DNA of 64,000 nt, taken from contig JAKJXP020000014.1 of NCBI GenBank assembly GCA_022225965.2, positions 62,001 through 126,000 of the forward strand. The letters run 5' to 3'. The stretch's first letter is position 1, and each line of letters starts with the position of its first letter. Under the pieces are notes generated by a model. It was not told the origin of the DNA. It was given only the letters and a program-made list of their open reading frames with translations, and did not search any database. Shown here one piece after another: positions 13,401-25,655 of the stretch. Made by a program: the position numbers and the translations under genes. The DNA comes from Diatrype stigma. Taxonomy: Eukaryota; Ascomycota; Sordariomycetes; Xylariales; Diatrypaceae.

Positions 13401-16130
13401 CGTGTTGGGGGCTGAATTGCTTTTCCGTGATGCGTATTTTTAAGCTTTTGGGTGCAACGTGCTATCTATAATACAACATTCCAGATGCCATTCCACGGAG
13501 TTCATACTTCGCCTATTGAATATCTCGGAAACGACCGACAGGCGGATGGAAGGCATCTGCCTGCTGGCAGGTCATTCCATGTATCATGGTCGGGCGGCGG
13601 GTCCCCGGGTCTCTTTAGCTACGGACGTAAAAGATGATTATTTGAAGCCATATATGCACTCTAGCGTTTCAGCCAAGAGCTTTGATTAATATTTACAAGT
13701 GACCACGTGCATTATAACGTCCGCGAACATCAACTGAACATCTCCTCTCCATGCACCTACTGATAACCTTGGTTCCTCGCTACTGGGTGCACTAGCAGCC
13801 AACCACAGAAGTGTCTATGCTCAGTAAGATTGTCTCCTATTTCACGCCATCCATCCTAACGAATGCCCAGGCGATTTACTTGCGAGTAGTAGGCGTCATA
13901 TGAGGCTCAAGAGCAGGCACTGTCTAGACGAAGCCCCGGCCCCCAGCGACGGAGCCGGCAGCGAGTGGGTGGGGAATGGAGAAAATTATTTGGCTAGTAC
14001 ATCAGTACATAGCTACGACCGCACGTCTCCAAAGCCTGGCCAATTATGTTCTCCAATACCCGAGCTCTCAAGTTGGGGTCCGGCATGTCGGCGCTGCGCA
14101 TCCTCGAGGGAAACAAGGCCCCAGGACGACCTTGCCGGCGGGAGCAACGATAATTAGCAAGGATAACTCCTTGTGTCTCGCCAAGTGAACTCATTCCGGA
14201 CAAAGAGCCAGCGAGGTAGCGGAGCCCATGTACACTCATATGCTTCGATCGTCTAGTCATTCGCGCAGGCTGCCGTTCAATGGAGAATTCGCGTGCGTCT
14301 AAGCCGGCTTCTTAATCCACAATAGCTTGCCAAAGCGGACTGCCTCGAGTGTTTCATATTTGGAACCCCCTGGACCGTTGACAGGTCCACCGCAGTGGCA
14401 AATGCTACGATCCAGACTTAACCGTGCCGACGTCGTGAGACAGCTTTCACCCCCCGAAAGTGTAAGTATAGCCTCCGGAAGCGTCAAGCCTCGTGCAATA
14501 AAGGCTACTCTTGTCCCCCAATTCGTCGGGTGTATTGAACTAGGCCAGCCCAGCCAGGCTGTGAATATGGTCGCGGTAGAGGGATAAACTGGGCTGGAAC
14601 AGGCTGAGTTGCCTTTATTCTGCATATGACTGAAGGGAGCCCGTCGGGCAGGGCAATCTCCAACTATATTGACGAGCTTGAGGCCAGAGGATCACCGGGA
14701 CGGGCCGCTACTTTTAGGTCCTTTCGTCTATCTGGTTTGGGCAATGCAGTGGTGTCTCTCATATCCCTTCTTATAGCATGTCAATGCACAATATGATCCA
14801 CGACGCATAGCAGCTGTGACACCTTTGGCATGTTCACAAGCAAGCCTTCTTGCCCAAAGCATATCACCTCGAACCAAATAGGCGTTGGAGGGTTGCGCAC
14901 TCCATCTCCTCCGCGCAGCATTCCTAGATCTTGTGCGATGTGACAGATCAACAGTTCACAAGTCTTGCTATTCTCACCAGGGTCTTTCTTTGGTCGTTCG
15001 GTATGTATAGAGATAGGCTAGTTTCCAGAAATGGACCTGAACATGGGATGTTGAGCTCAGATCCAAAGCCCCCCATCGCCCCATGCAGTAAGCAGTTCAG
15101 CCAGTTGATATGCATGTCATCAGTGGCGGCAGGGGTGACACATGGTGACAGACGAATAGTACGGATCAGGCAGATGATTATGACATACGCGAAGGATGTT
15201 TGAAGATCCGCAGTATTACGTAGGAAGGTAGTCAGTCCATGACGACGTCCTTGGGAAAATTGCTTGAACCAGGAGTGGCTCTTGGCTAGATGGGCCGGAT
15301 GGGCTTGAGGACGGATGGCATTGATAAGCTAGAGAGATAGGTACCTGGGTAATGGTGTTTTCCGGAGAATTCGACGTAGGTGTTTGTCTACCCAGGTAGG
15401 TAGCTAGTCTGATCTCGACTCTTTCTGATCTTGACACTCTGTAATGGAAAAGGGGCGTTGTAAGTTTGTAGGTGAAAGAGTCCAAAAGTATCGTGCATAT
15501 ATTGCATGCCTCATGCCTACATGTACATATGGGTATTCGATTTGAGTGCAGGTACCTACTTCAGATGCCAAGTCACGCTAGAACAAAGGTCAGAAGTTAG
15601 CGGGTACCCACCTGTGCCGAGAATCTGTACATACAGTATATCTGGTATATCTGAGCTGATCTCCTGGTCTAACTTGATTGGGATGGCTATATGCCAGTAT
15701 ATATGCCAGTACATATAGGTATATAACTGTACATCCAGCTAGGAGATTCTACGTACGAGTGCAATGTACCAAGGCACTGTTAAGAACTCCATGGTGGCAG
15801 AGGTAAGCTTACCACATACATATGCACTTAGATATCGTCCAATGTACGAATATATATCTTATGCTCTATTTAAAGTACCCAGAGTAGTATGGTTGGTACC
15901 TACTTAGGCAAGCTAGTGATAACTTCATCTGTATTAGGTAAGCATGCCTCCACCCTGTTTGGACTACCTTAGGCAGGTACCTACTATCTAGAGAAAAGAA
16001 CTGTTTCGAAGCTCAAGGCTGCGTCCTATCAGGTTAAACATGTCTTTTTCAAGAGATCTCTGTTTTAATGGTACCCTCTCCCAACCTTGGAAAGCAAATG
16101 CTACTAAATGTACTTATGCAATCCATGCTA

Positions 16131-16332
16131 GCCTGCCTTGCCTGCCTGCCTGCCTGCTTGCCTGCTTGCTATCTACATACCTAGGTAAGTTGTTGTTCGC
16201 CATTGGCTCTAGACTAGGCAAGCTACGGAGACTACGGAGCATAACTGGGGTGTACCTATCTATGGATGGCTGTATGTATGTTTGTGTGTATGTGTGTGTG
16301 TGTGTGTGTGGTGTGTGTCTGTATGTATGTAT
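16131..16332. repeat. (TGCC)n and (TG/TATG)n microsatellites
   Basis: TGCC/TGCT tetranucleotides occupy 16131-16170. After about 95 bases of unique sequence, a TGTATG/TGTG tract follows at roughly 16268-16332. Both are simple repeats in the gene-poor interval. Confidence 0.8.
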
Positions 16333-16730
16333 GATCATAGGCAATGTGGGGTGGGTGGGCTCTAGAGTGGGCGGGTTCTAGACTTCCAGACTGTCTAGGA
16401 GCGCTAGATCCCCGACGTCACAAAGCCAACATCGAGAATTACATACTTTGCCATGTCTTTCACAATCGCGAATTGGCTGTAAGTCGGAAACAGCAAGGGG
16501 CCGGAATTGCACTCATTGGTAGCCATCCGATACATGAAAGCAAGCGAAGTTGTTGCTACTTTCATCTTCCTACAGGGCGGTTGTCGGAGCAGCTAAGCTA
16601 GAGCATAACATCATGATAGATGCATACTTAGACGGCTGGACCATAGGTATGGGCAGGCTGCCCATGGGACGTTGAGGGGCTCATATCTACATGTATCCGG
16701 CCTTCCACCCCCTACTATGGTAGAGTTGCG

Positions 16731-16762
16731 CGGCGGCAGCGGCAGCGGCGGCGGCGGCGGCG
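16731..16762. repeat. (GGC/AGC)n triplet repeat
   Basis: A short run of GGC and AGC triplets. About 45 bases downstream (16811-16841) a 15-base unit, ACCTTTGGCCAAATA, occurs twice in tandem. Both are isolated from any gene. Confidence 0.75.
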
Positions 16763-17620
16763 AACCTCAGGCTTAGATTTCAGCCCAAACAAAGCCTGGA
16801 CGATCATCTGAAAACCTTTGGCCAAATAACCTTTGGCCAAATAGCGGGGGAATACAGGTTCCCCTTGGTCCCGTTGTATTCAACTGTTGGAAGTGGAAAG
16901 GGAAGGGGAAGGGGGTTGATATCGGCCGACAAGGCCGTGGGCTACTATAGGCGAATTATTCGCTGATTTCTTGTGGTCTGAGAGCTCCATGCACGCCGGA
17001 ACTCGCTCATTTCCCAATCAGTTCGACTAGTCAACAGTGCCGAAGTGAGCAAGGCTGCTACCACCATCGCAGACACTGCTGATTGATTCGGAACCACCAA
17101 TGCGTGGTGGTGGGTCGACGAGCTGCGGAGATTTCCAGTGTATAGGTAAGTAGAAAGTAGAGCGAGCATAAGGTTCAACGTTGGCTGGCAGGCATTGATT
17201 GGCATTCATTGGTATCCTGCCCATATCCTGCCCATACGAACCGGCCTTCGGGTAGGTAGGCAGGTATTTCGCGGAGATGTATGTATTCCAGGATGTTCAT
17301 CACTGTACACGAAGGTACCGGCGGTGTCTCTTCCTCGATCGCACTGTATTTGATTTTCTCTTTGTCTCTTGCTGGCAACCCTGGAAATCACTGGCCGCTG
17401 TTCGAGCCGAGTCATGGTTCGCCATCAACATCGAGCTCTGCCTGAGCACACTTCAGTACTGCACTGCATTGACTCTCTGCTGGCTTGTTAGACACTTGCA
17501 GACCCTCGAAAGAAGCGCGGAGATGTTAACATCATGTTCCTCGATCTTTATTTACATTGAACTGTGAGGCAGGAGTAGAGATCAGGTGTATCGAAGATTG
17601 CATTGTACTGGATACTTCTG

Positions 17621-17664
17621 ACCACCGCCACCACCATCACCACCACCACCACCACCACCACCAC
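17621..17664. repeat. (CAC)n triplet repeat
   Basis: Nearly pure CAC triplets with one CGC and one ATC interruption. A related short CCCTCG hexamer run occurs at about 17930-17955. Non-coding context. Confidence 0.8.
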
Positions 17665-20600
17665 TACGGCACTGGACCTGCCTACCTGTCTACTGTTCGA
17701 GTGTGTATGCTGGCATGTTGGTACGTAGGTATGTAGGTACGTTGGGGATGTGCCGCCATTCCCCTCCCCCCTCCCACCCACATGGTGAAGTCTTTTATGT
17801 GCTTGTGGCGGGTATTTTAACGGCTCCGAGCCCTGGCATAGTTTCATTGAAGGGGGTGGTCACTTGAATGCAGCCATCCACGTTACATACCATGACTCTT
17901 ACCTCCTTATCAGACACCCTGACCCTCATCCTTACCCTCGCCCTCGCCCTCGCCCACATTTCTCGCAGCCGTCCCGACTTTCGCTATCACAATTAGTCAT
18001 AACGTAATTTAGTCTTTCTTAACACTAGACACGCTAGACATTTCTCTTTATTCAGGTATTGATCCTCCAACTGCTCAACCGCATGTGTAACCGAGTAGGC
18101 GCGAGTTAGTGGAGCTGAGACTGGTACACCGAGATATCTTCATCTAACCACGCACCGTGAAGCCAAGCAAAGCCCAGGGTATTTCTATGAACTCCTGCAT
18201 AATGGTTGTATCCTAGTTATAAAGGGGGGCCTTCACGACTCGACTAGTTTTAACACTGTGCCCTAGGCGGTGATTGAAGTAAGATCCGTCGGGCATATAG
18301 TCCCCCTCCCGGTCTTCACAGGCAGGCAGGACAAGGTATGAACTGCCATGAGGCAGTGCTGCCCTCTGCGGGGTGATCATTGAGGTAATATACCATGTTT
18401 TATTAGGCGGGATCAGTATGTAGCCCACGCCGGCCCAGGCCGGCACACGCCTATGCTAGCTAGGATCTCAAATCTAATACTCACATATCGCACTCCAGGG
18501 ACATCGAGAGAGAATTATTTTTCAAGCTTTCTCCGAGCACCAGTGTGCGTTTGTTTCTAGGGCCAGGAACCTGAGAAAGAATATGGCAATATGCCTTGAT
18601 GTCCCAGCCGACTGGTAGTGAAATGGCGCGTTTCCCCGACTGGACGTTGCACGAAAAAGAGGACCTTACCCGAAAATGCATCTACCAGCTCCCTACTGTG
18701 GTAAAGCTATCTTACCCACACGTCCTCGATTATGATTGGCGCGTAGGTGAACTGTGTCTGTATCGAGGCCGCCAGGTGTTTTCACCCAGCCAGGAACGCG
18801 TACCCTGTCTATGGCACTTGTAGCCAACGAACCAGACGACGGCTTGCCGCTTGGCCGGGTCACGATCGACAGCAGGGAATCGCATGTCCCGCCGGCTGGA
18901 AGTCATATAGTATGCTCTACACTCAGGGGAACATCCCTTGAACATTTCCCCGGGTTTCTCCACTAGAACTAGACATTGCTTCTCCAGCGTTTTTCTTTTT
19001 TATGTTTCAGGATGTTAAAAACGTCTTTTTCCGGACCAGACTGCCGGTATAGTCAAGTTAGTTCACATCAAATTGTTCACCCCTTTACATGCCATGACAA
19101 ATCTCGCAATTTTTCCAACCAGCCAACTAGCCGCTATCAATGCGGAGTCGTCAATTTGAAGCAAGAGCCAACATCCTACTCCTAACCCCCTATTGTTTCG
19201 TGGGTTCCTTTACTTGCATCCAATCTAGTGCAGTCATCGAGTCTAGCTTCCGAGAGCGTTCGCTTCCCTTTTCCCAATTCGGCTGGCGGCCTTCAGCCCA
19301 TTTGTTACGCTCGTTCCTTAAACCTCCGGACCTTGCTCGACGAAGGGTCTAGAATTCTTTTTCTGGACTGTTTCTAGTGTCCTGCTGTGGACGCGTTCGA
19401 TCTCTTGGAGGGGGTTTGATTGAGCGTACGTGTGGTTAGCGGGAACCCAAAGGCAGTGGCCATGGTTCCCTGATGGCGTCGTATAACGAGGGCGATCCCT
19501 ACACGCAGATGACGTGCATATCATACGTGGACGGCTCAGGAACAGCTTTCGAGACGAGAACTCCCGGTGTCATGACCCGGATCTAGTGAGAGATGATCTT
19601 GCTGCATAGACTAGGCGCTCGCGACTGCTCCTGAAATGCCGGCGCTTGGCCCAGTCGCGGAAGGGGAAAGGCCTTCAGCATGACTAGAACCACGCCTTAG
19701 TGCTCTGTAACGTGGGACGAAGCTCCTTGTCGTTCGTCAATACAAGTCTGTTCTTGACAGAGTCCCACCTTTTTTATATATGAGGGGAGTAATCCTACAA
19801 GGGTATCTACTCCGATCCTCAAGAGGGCTGGCTGGCTCGACTTGGTCCTGCCACGAGATGCTCAGCTTATCTTGAGGCTCTGTTGGTGATCAGTGGCCAT
19901 TTCCCCCGTACGAATGACCGCTTCCCAACCTCTGCAGTCTACGGCCCTTCGTCTGATATCTTAACCATCGCATGGATCTAAGAGTACGCATCGTTCCGAT
20001 AATTGAAACCTGTTTTGCAGCAAGGCAATATCCGATAGTGACTAGAGAAATGGATGCCTATGCAAACCACGAGGGGGCCTGCGAGCATCAGCGCTTTAGA
20101 CGCCCCTTACTCCAAAGCCAATCCCAACAGCGTTCCCTCGAAATGGGACTTGACTATACTGACCTGCTCTGTACATAACACGTCCAACAAGACTTGGGAC
20201 GGGTCCTATAATGCAATGCTTTCAAATATACGATAGGGGTACTAGGACAGAACAAGCTCAGGAAATAGTAGAGTGTTTTTGGCCAAGCAAAGAATGGCCG
20301 TCTTGTCTATCTTCACATCCTCGATACTAGATCATGGGAACCTGGATACTTAGGAACTCCACCGAGAGAAGGCTTTCGTCATATCAAAAACTCTAGCCTT
20401 TTCTGTCTCCAATGTCGGTCCCGAACGCTCCTATATCGCCACGATCAGGCATTTGACAAGTTTCCATGGCACAGGTAGTAGCATAGTTCTCTGCGCCATG
20501 CTGATCCCGATGCTATCAGAATAAGATGTGCAAGCAAGACAAGATGCCCCCTGACAAAGCCTTATCCCGGTCTCCGCCAGAGTTACCACGCCTTTGACAG

Positions 20601-23600
20601 GGCCCCCAACTATGCCTCGCTGAGACCTGCCGGACCCGCGCTCGCTTAAACAGACGACTTAGGATTCACCTACGCGTATTGCGCTTAGTGCCGGGTTTGC
20701 TAGGTACCTACTTGATATGCAGCTACATGTAGCAAACAACGCTTGGTAGTAGTTTGCTTACGATGGCAGGCATTCTACACGGTGGTAGATAAGGTACAAT
20801 AGTATCACTGACGTTATCCTGACGAAGTCGATCCTTTCCCTAGGCGCCTAACGAGTTCCTGTGTATTCGGGAATTTCGCCGAAATTATCGCCCTTCGTCA
20901 ACCCCTGGAAGTCCTAGGACCTGCGTGCGTGTGTGGTTGGGGTTGGGGCATCACCGAGCCATCGCCAGGTATACGACAGCCAGCCAGCCATCGAGTGGCC
21001 AAACAAGCTACATATGGAGGAACAGACAGCTCTATAACAACACAGCCTAGTTTACCTACTACCTATCGATGATATGACATCGACACAGAGATCGAAGCAT
21101 GCTAAGAAATCGAACTTGGCTACTGTAGCGTGCCAAAAAGAGTGCCAATCAAATCTCGAGCGAGGCGACAGCCATAGTATCTACTCGCGAAATAAAGTCC
21201 GAACGGATGCAATCTGTAGCCATGACCAATAGATTATTCTCAGAAAGTAGTTTGGGGGGCTAAATCCAGACCTTTCCTCCCTAACGACCAGAGGTGGATG
21301 AGTGTTCGGATGCGTGTGAACTTTCATCAACGCCCCCATTCGTATCGTCTTCCGGCCAAGACGCTCTCCACGGTCTATAATAAACACACCGAGCCCAATA
21401 CACATGTAATAGAACGCAGATTGGGTATTTGGAAGACCAAGACTTCTGCATAGATACCCAATCCTTTTCGTAGAGACCTCCATCATATACCCTGCTCTGT
21501 CGGTTTGTCCCGGAATCTCCGTGTCATACTTTGGGTGTAGCAGATAGGGGAACGGAAGCCTGCCCGCGGCTTAGCAGCGATGTATCAAAGTAGAACCACT
21601 ATCCACAGTACAACTCTCGACTATTACACGACACACTCATCCCTATCTCCGGAAGGCTGTGTATATTCTATGATGATCCTTGCAGTGTCTACTAGGAAAT
21701 CGTAGGGGCAGCCCATCCTCCAATGCCACGTAGTTAAACTGCACGGTACCAATCTAGTCAATGAATTCAGAGCTGCAGCTCTCGATCAATTGAGAGCATA
21801 CTCAAAGTGCTAAAACTTCGCTACATATTCATCTTCAAAGGCCTTCCAACTCGGCGATAAAGAATTCAACATCATAACAGAATTGGATCATACCCAAGAT
21901 AGCCTCACCAAGGGCACGTTGAATTACTCTTGCAAAGTCATCTCATCAGCTGAATTCCAAGTACACCTTTCCACAAGCCCTATATACCAGACTTCTGCAT
22001 TTTATATCCGAGGCAAATGCCTGGATTCCCCTACTGTTATGTAATGCTGTAACTACTTCGATAGCCTTCAAGATCTTCTTCATCCTTAACAATCTACGGG
22101 AAAGCTCACGACAACTCACTAAAACATATACGCTCGAATTTAGCTTGAACTAGGCTAACTACATCAAAATATCCATATAAATACGTTCAACTCAGCTTGA
22201 AATTCGTCCTATACTTGGATGATAGATGCTTGAAATACTCCCAGCTCTCGGGAGTGCAGAGAATCGTGAAGGTCCAGCAGTGGTTACTATGGCTACGACA
22301 AGCACCTTCTCCCATCAGTAATGGCCACATTAATATTATAAGTCATCTAACTTTACAGCTAAGGCACCTCTGAGCACTATGCCCGCTGATATGCCTCCCC
22401 ACTGCCCCCAGACACCCAAATCCGGCCACCGCAGCTCTAGCTTACCTCCCGCAGACAGATGCAGCGCAATTAGGATCACCTTCAAGATACTGAATAGGTA
22501 GACTCCCGAAACGCGAACATGATGGTGATAAACTTTTCATATTGTGATCAACTCTAATTCTTCCAGGGCTGTGCTGTGCAGAAGATACCGATGCCAGAAA
22601 GAGAGCCCTGACGATGACCTTACGTAGTGGCCAGCAGGAGCGTCAGCAACCACAGACTGGAGCATGGGAGCAGCTACCAAGGAACGTGCCGCCTCCATGC
22701 TACCGGTATCAACATCTCCAACAGACGGGTACGTCCGTGGAAGTGTTTAGACAATGTCTTACTTCAAACTCGGGCGGAGGCTTCAGATCGAGCAATGGAA
22801 AGTTGCACGTTGCAGACGCACTGCCGCATCATGGACATAAATAGATGCCCTACTCACATGCAAATCAGGGAGTTAACTTCACCCTGGCCTATTAAACTCG
22901 TTCTACTCCCTTACATCTCAGCCTGACTCGAACCGAAGAGGCGCCTTTGCATCCTAAAATGGAGATTCTTCTCCGCGATATCAGGGTACGGTGTAGTAGA
23001 CCTGCGCGCTTGAGGTCTGATAGAGGAATGTACCATTAGGTCGATTGTTTCGCCTTCACCGTCCCTACAGCTCATTGCGGTTCGATGCCCCCCTCATATT
23101 CGAGGTCATCGATGGTTGCTGACCGTTCACTAGACTTCCAGGTTCGTAACAAATTCAAGACATCATCGGCTAACTAGTCGGCATGAAATTGTGAGCGAGC
23201 GATGACGATGTAGGCATCGCATCGGCAATGGCGCTGGTACACGATGCCTTGCGCAGACCAAACCCGCGTTGAACGAGTCCACGCTCCGACGTTCAGTAGG
23301 ACTCATCCAAGCTGCAAAGCGGTTGGTGGTCTTCACAAGTTAGTTCTCTTGATGCCTTTGAGTCGGGCAGTCAGTTGAAGAAGCGACGTCTATTATACGC
23401 TGCTTAGTGTCAACTAGGTGATATTATGCAAGTGGTTCGGGCGCTAAGACTATCACCACGATCGATATACATATCTGGATATGCAATAGACCATATCAAA
23501 CTTCATATTGATTGACGTTGTCTGCAGATATCTATCTGTGCCAAAGACTACGCTAACTTTCATGCTAACCACAGCAGCAATTCATGCTCCAATCCATACG

Positions 23601-24133
23601 AAATGCTGCCAGAGCTAGCTTTCTTCACTCCAATGTTGATGGCATCGAAACACTTTAACATAGGCTCAACCAAAGGACTCAGGCATCATCGAGCGCACAC
23701 CGTTACATCCACTATTGTACGTAGACTCTAGCAAGAGCAGTCCGCCTCTTTTAGTCATACGGCGCAAGATAGATGTTGTCCCCTCTATAGCACACTTGGC
23801 AAACCCAAAGAATTAAATTCCTTACGGGGCTGTCCCTAGTTGCTGTTATGAAAGTATCAAGGTGAGGTGAAAAGACACATGGGACCAGTACAGTCATAGT
23901 CAAGGCATAGAAAGACAGGGCCGACATGATGTGTTATATCGTATTATGCGCTTGTAAAAGAGCATCTCGGGTTGTTCATGAACCCCTTTTGATAAAATTA
24001 GAAACCTTCCAAGGTGTTCCAACTTAGTTTGGCCTGCCTGTATAAGGCCTTGTATACGGCAGGCCATATTGTTGACGGCGAATGCTTCGATCCCTTGATA
24101 TCCCGTCGGATAGTGGAGAATTGAGACTAGCAC

Positions 24134-25011
24134 TCACTTCCAACTGACTCCAAAGAGTTTAAACCCTTTCGAATCGCCACTGGAAGATCGCACATCAGCG
24201 TTCTCTAAATAGACCCTTTGGCCCCTAACGTCCAAGAAGAAGTATTTGTATTCGAAGTTCTCGCCCCCTGCAGGCTTGACTAAGTGTACGTTGACAGTGC
24301 CTGTATTCAGAGGCCCCTCGACCTAGTGACCCGGGCGTTAGATACCTAGCCATACTGGAGTTTAGAGCATACATACATAGAAATGCATGACGAGATGCTG
24401 GTTGCCTTGCGCATCATCCTTCAGAGTTGACCTGACTTGGTTAGCTTGTTGGGTCCTTCATTAGCATCAGAGAGGTATCCCTACGCGAGCGGTCTGGCGC
24501 GGCGCCACCTGTTGGACGTCTCCTCGCCGTGAGCTATGATCTTACTGCTCTCTCCCAGGAGCGCCAGACATTGAGGGTCTTTCTTTATACGATCAACGGC
24601 TCGGTTGAAGTAAGCAGTCTTGCTGTCGGGCGAGAAGACATCTTGGTAGAGAAAATAAGCCACACCCCCCTGGGCACATAGTCTCAGCATACTGTATGAC
24701 GAAGGATGTCACAAAGGGGTTCGGGTGATCTGTACCGTCATAACGACCCCTAGGACCACGACTCCGAAATTGAAGGACTGCTGGGTGGCCCGCGATGCTT
24801 TCTCAGCCGCCGAGAGTTCTTTCCAGGGCACGAACCCAGTATCGCTGAAAGGCGTTATGGCCTTCCGCTTTGGACCGCCCGAGGATCCTGACGGCCCTGG
24901 AGACCCTGTGGACCCTGCGCTATTCTGAGTAGCATAGTTGCGAATGCCGAAGACGGGCCTGAGATGAGGAACAAGATTGGCGGGGCTGAAGGGCCGGAGG
25001 ACGAGCTTCAT
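24134..25011 (-). CDS. TIM21: TIM21, subunit of the TIM23 mitochondrial presequence translocase
   Basis: Tim21 is an inner-membrane protein that docks the TIM23 complex to the TOM complex and to respiratory-chain assemblies. Four exons splice in frame: 25011-24736, 24669-24485, 24431-24377 and 24322-24134, giving 234 aa, the usual length. The N-terminus is a basic, acid-poor presequence (MKLVLRPFSPANLVPHLRP). A single membrane segment follows near residues 80-97 (FNFGVVVLGVVMT joined to GGVAYFLYQDVF). Then comes the conserved intermembrane-space domain with VFSPDSKTAYFNRAVDRIK, GESSKIIAHGE, SNRWRRARP, GPLNTGTVNVHLVKP and FEYKYFFLDVRGQRVYLEN. Donors are GTACAG, GTAGGG, GTATGT and all acceptors are CAG or TAG. 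The gene is divergent from the neighbouring GLO3. Confidence 0.95.
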
Positions 25012-25655
25012 GGTTATGTGAGGTCCATCTGATCCGGGGGTCAGACTCCAGTAGTTTGACGAGACAGCCGGCCAAGCGCAACCTTGATCTATTGTTGCTA
25101 TAATAGTATATGGTATCGTTGCTGGAGATTGGTATTTAACGTGAAGTGCTTAAGCTGTAGTAATTAATCAAGCAAATCAATGCATGCGATAAGTCGTGAT
25201 AAGGTCAAAAAGCATCAAAAAGAGCAGAATGTGGGGGGGACTTGTTAGCCTACACTAGCCCAGTCCAGCTAGGCTGTGTCCAGCTTAGCCTGCTGCCAAT
25301 CGATTATGTGCAAGGTTAAAGTGGGCTGCCCCTTCCAACTCTGTATCTGAGTGGCTGCAGGGTGATGGGCAAGTACAAAGTACATAACTGAATGCGCGGT
25401 TTGGGTTTGGCTGCATTTCATTGATTCGTTCATCCAATTAACGAAATCTGGCCGAACTCCTGATTCTGAACTCGCCTTCAGTCCCTTACGCCCATTCCCC
25501 ATTCCATTTCTCCCTCCTTTCACGCCAACGCCAACGCTATCCTTGACAACCTTCCTGAGTGGACTCATACAGGCACAAGCACAAGCCCACGATTGCGACA
25601 AACCACTTCCCGTTGATACATATAGACATACCGCGTATACAGCTACGCCGCCAAG
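25012..25655. promoter_or_regulatory. Shared upstream region of divergent TIM21 and GLO3
   Basis: About 640 bases separate the two start codons and must hold both promoters. I see AT-rich sequence around 25090-25200 and a CT-rich stretch near 25490-25545 just before GLO3, typical of fungal 5' leaders. No specific factor site can be named with confidence. Confidence 0.5.

Larger units (their letters stand above)
11000..24133. other. Gene-poor interval of about 13 kb
   Basis: No frame longer than about 110 codons occurs here and none shows a domain. Stops are frequent in all frames. Base composition is visibly lower in GC than the gene exons elsewhere. The interval contains microsatellites near 16.1-16.8 and 17.6-17.9 kb, many TACCTA/TAGGTA words near 15.3-16.0 kb, and otherwise unremarkable unique-looking sequence. 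It could be old, decayed repeats or relict genes. By eye I could not align any part to a transposon protein, and I did not compute RIP indices. Confidence 0.55.

Noticed and set aside
14299..14625. Minus frame with GLTLPEAILTLSGGES-like text
   Set aside because: Superficially protein-like, but an overlapping plus frame is equally open and I find no family; possibly a relict.
21181..23800. Possible degenerate retroelement in the gene-poor interval
   Set aside because: I could not align any frame to reverse transcriptase, integrase or gag motifs by eye. Would need a translated search against repeat libraries; a significant hit would support it.
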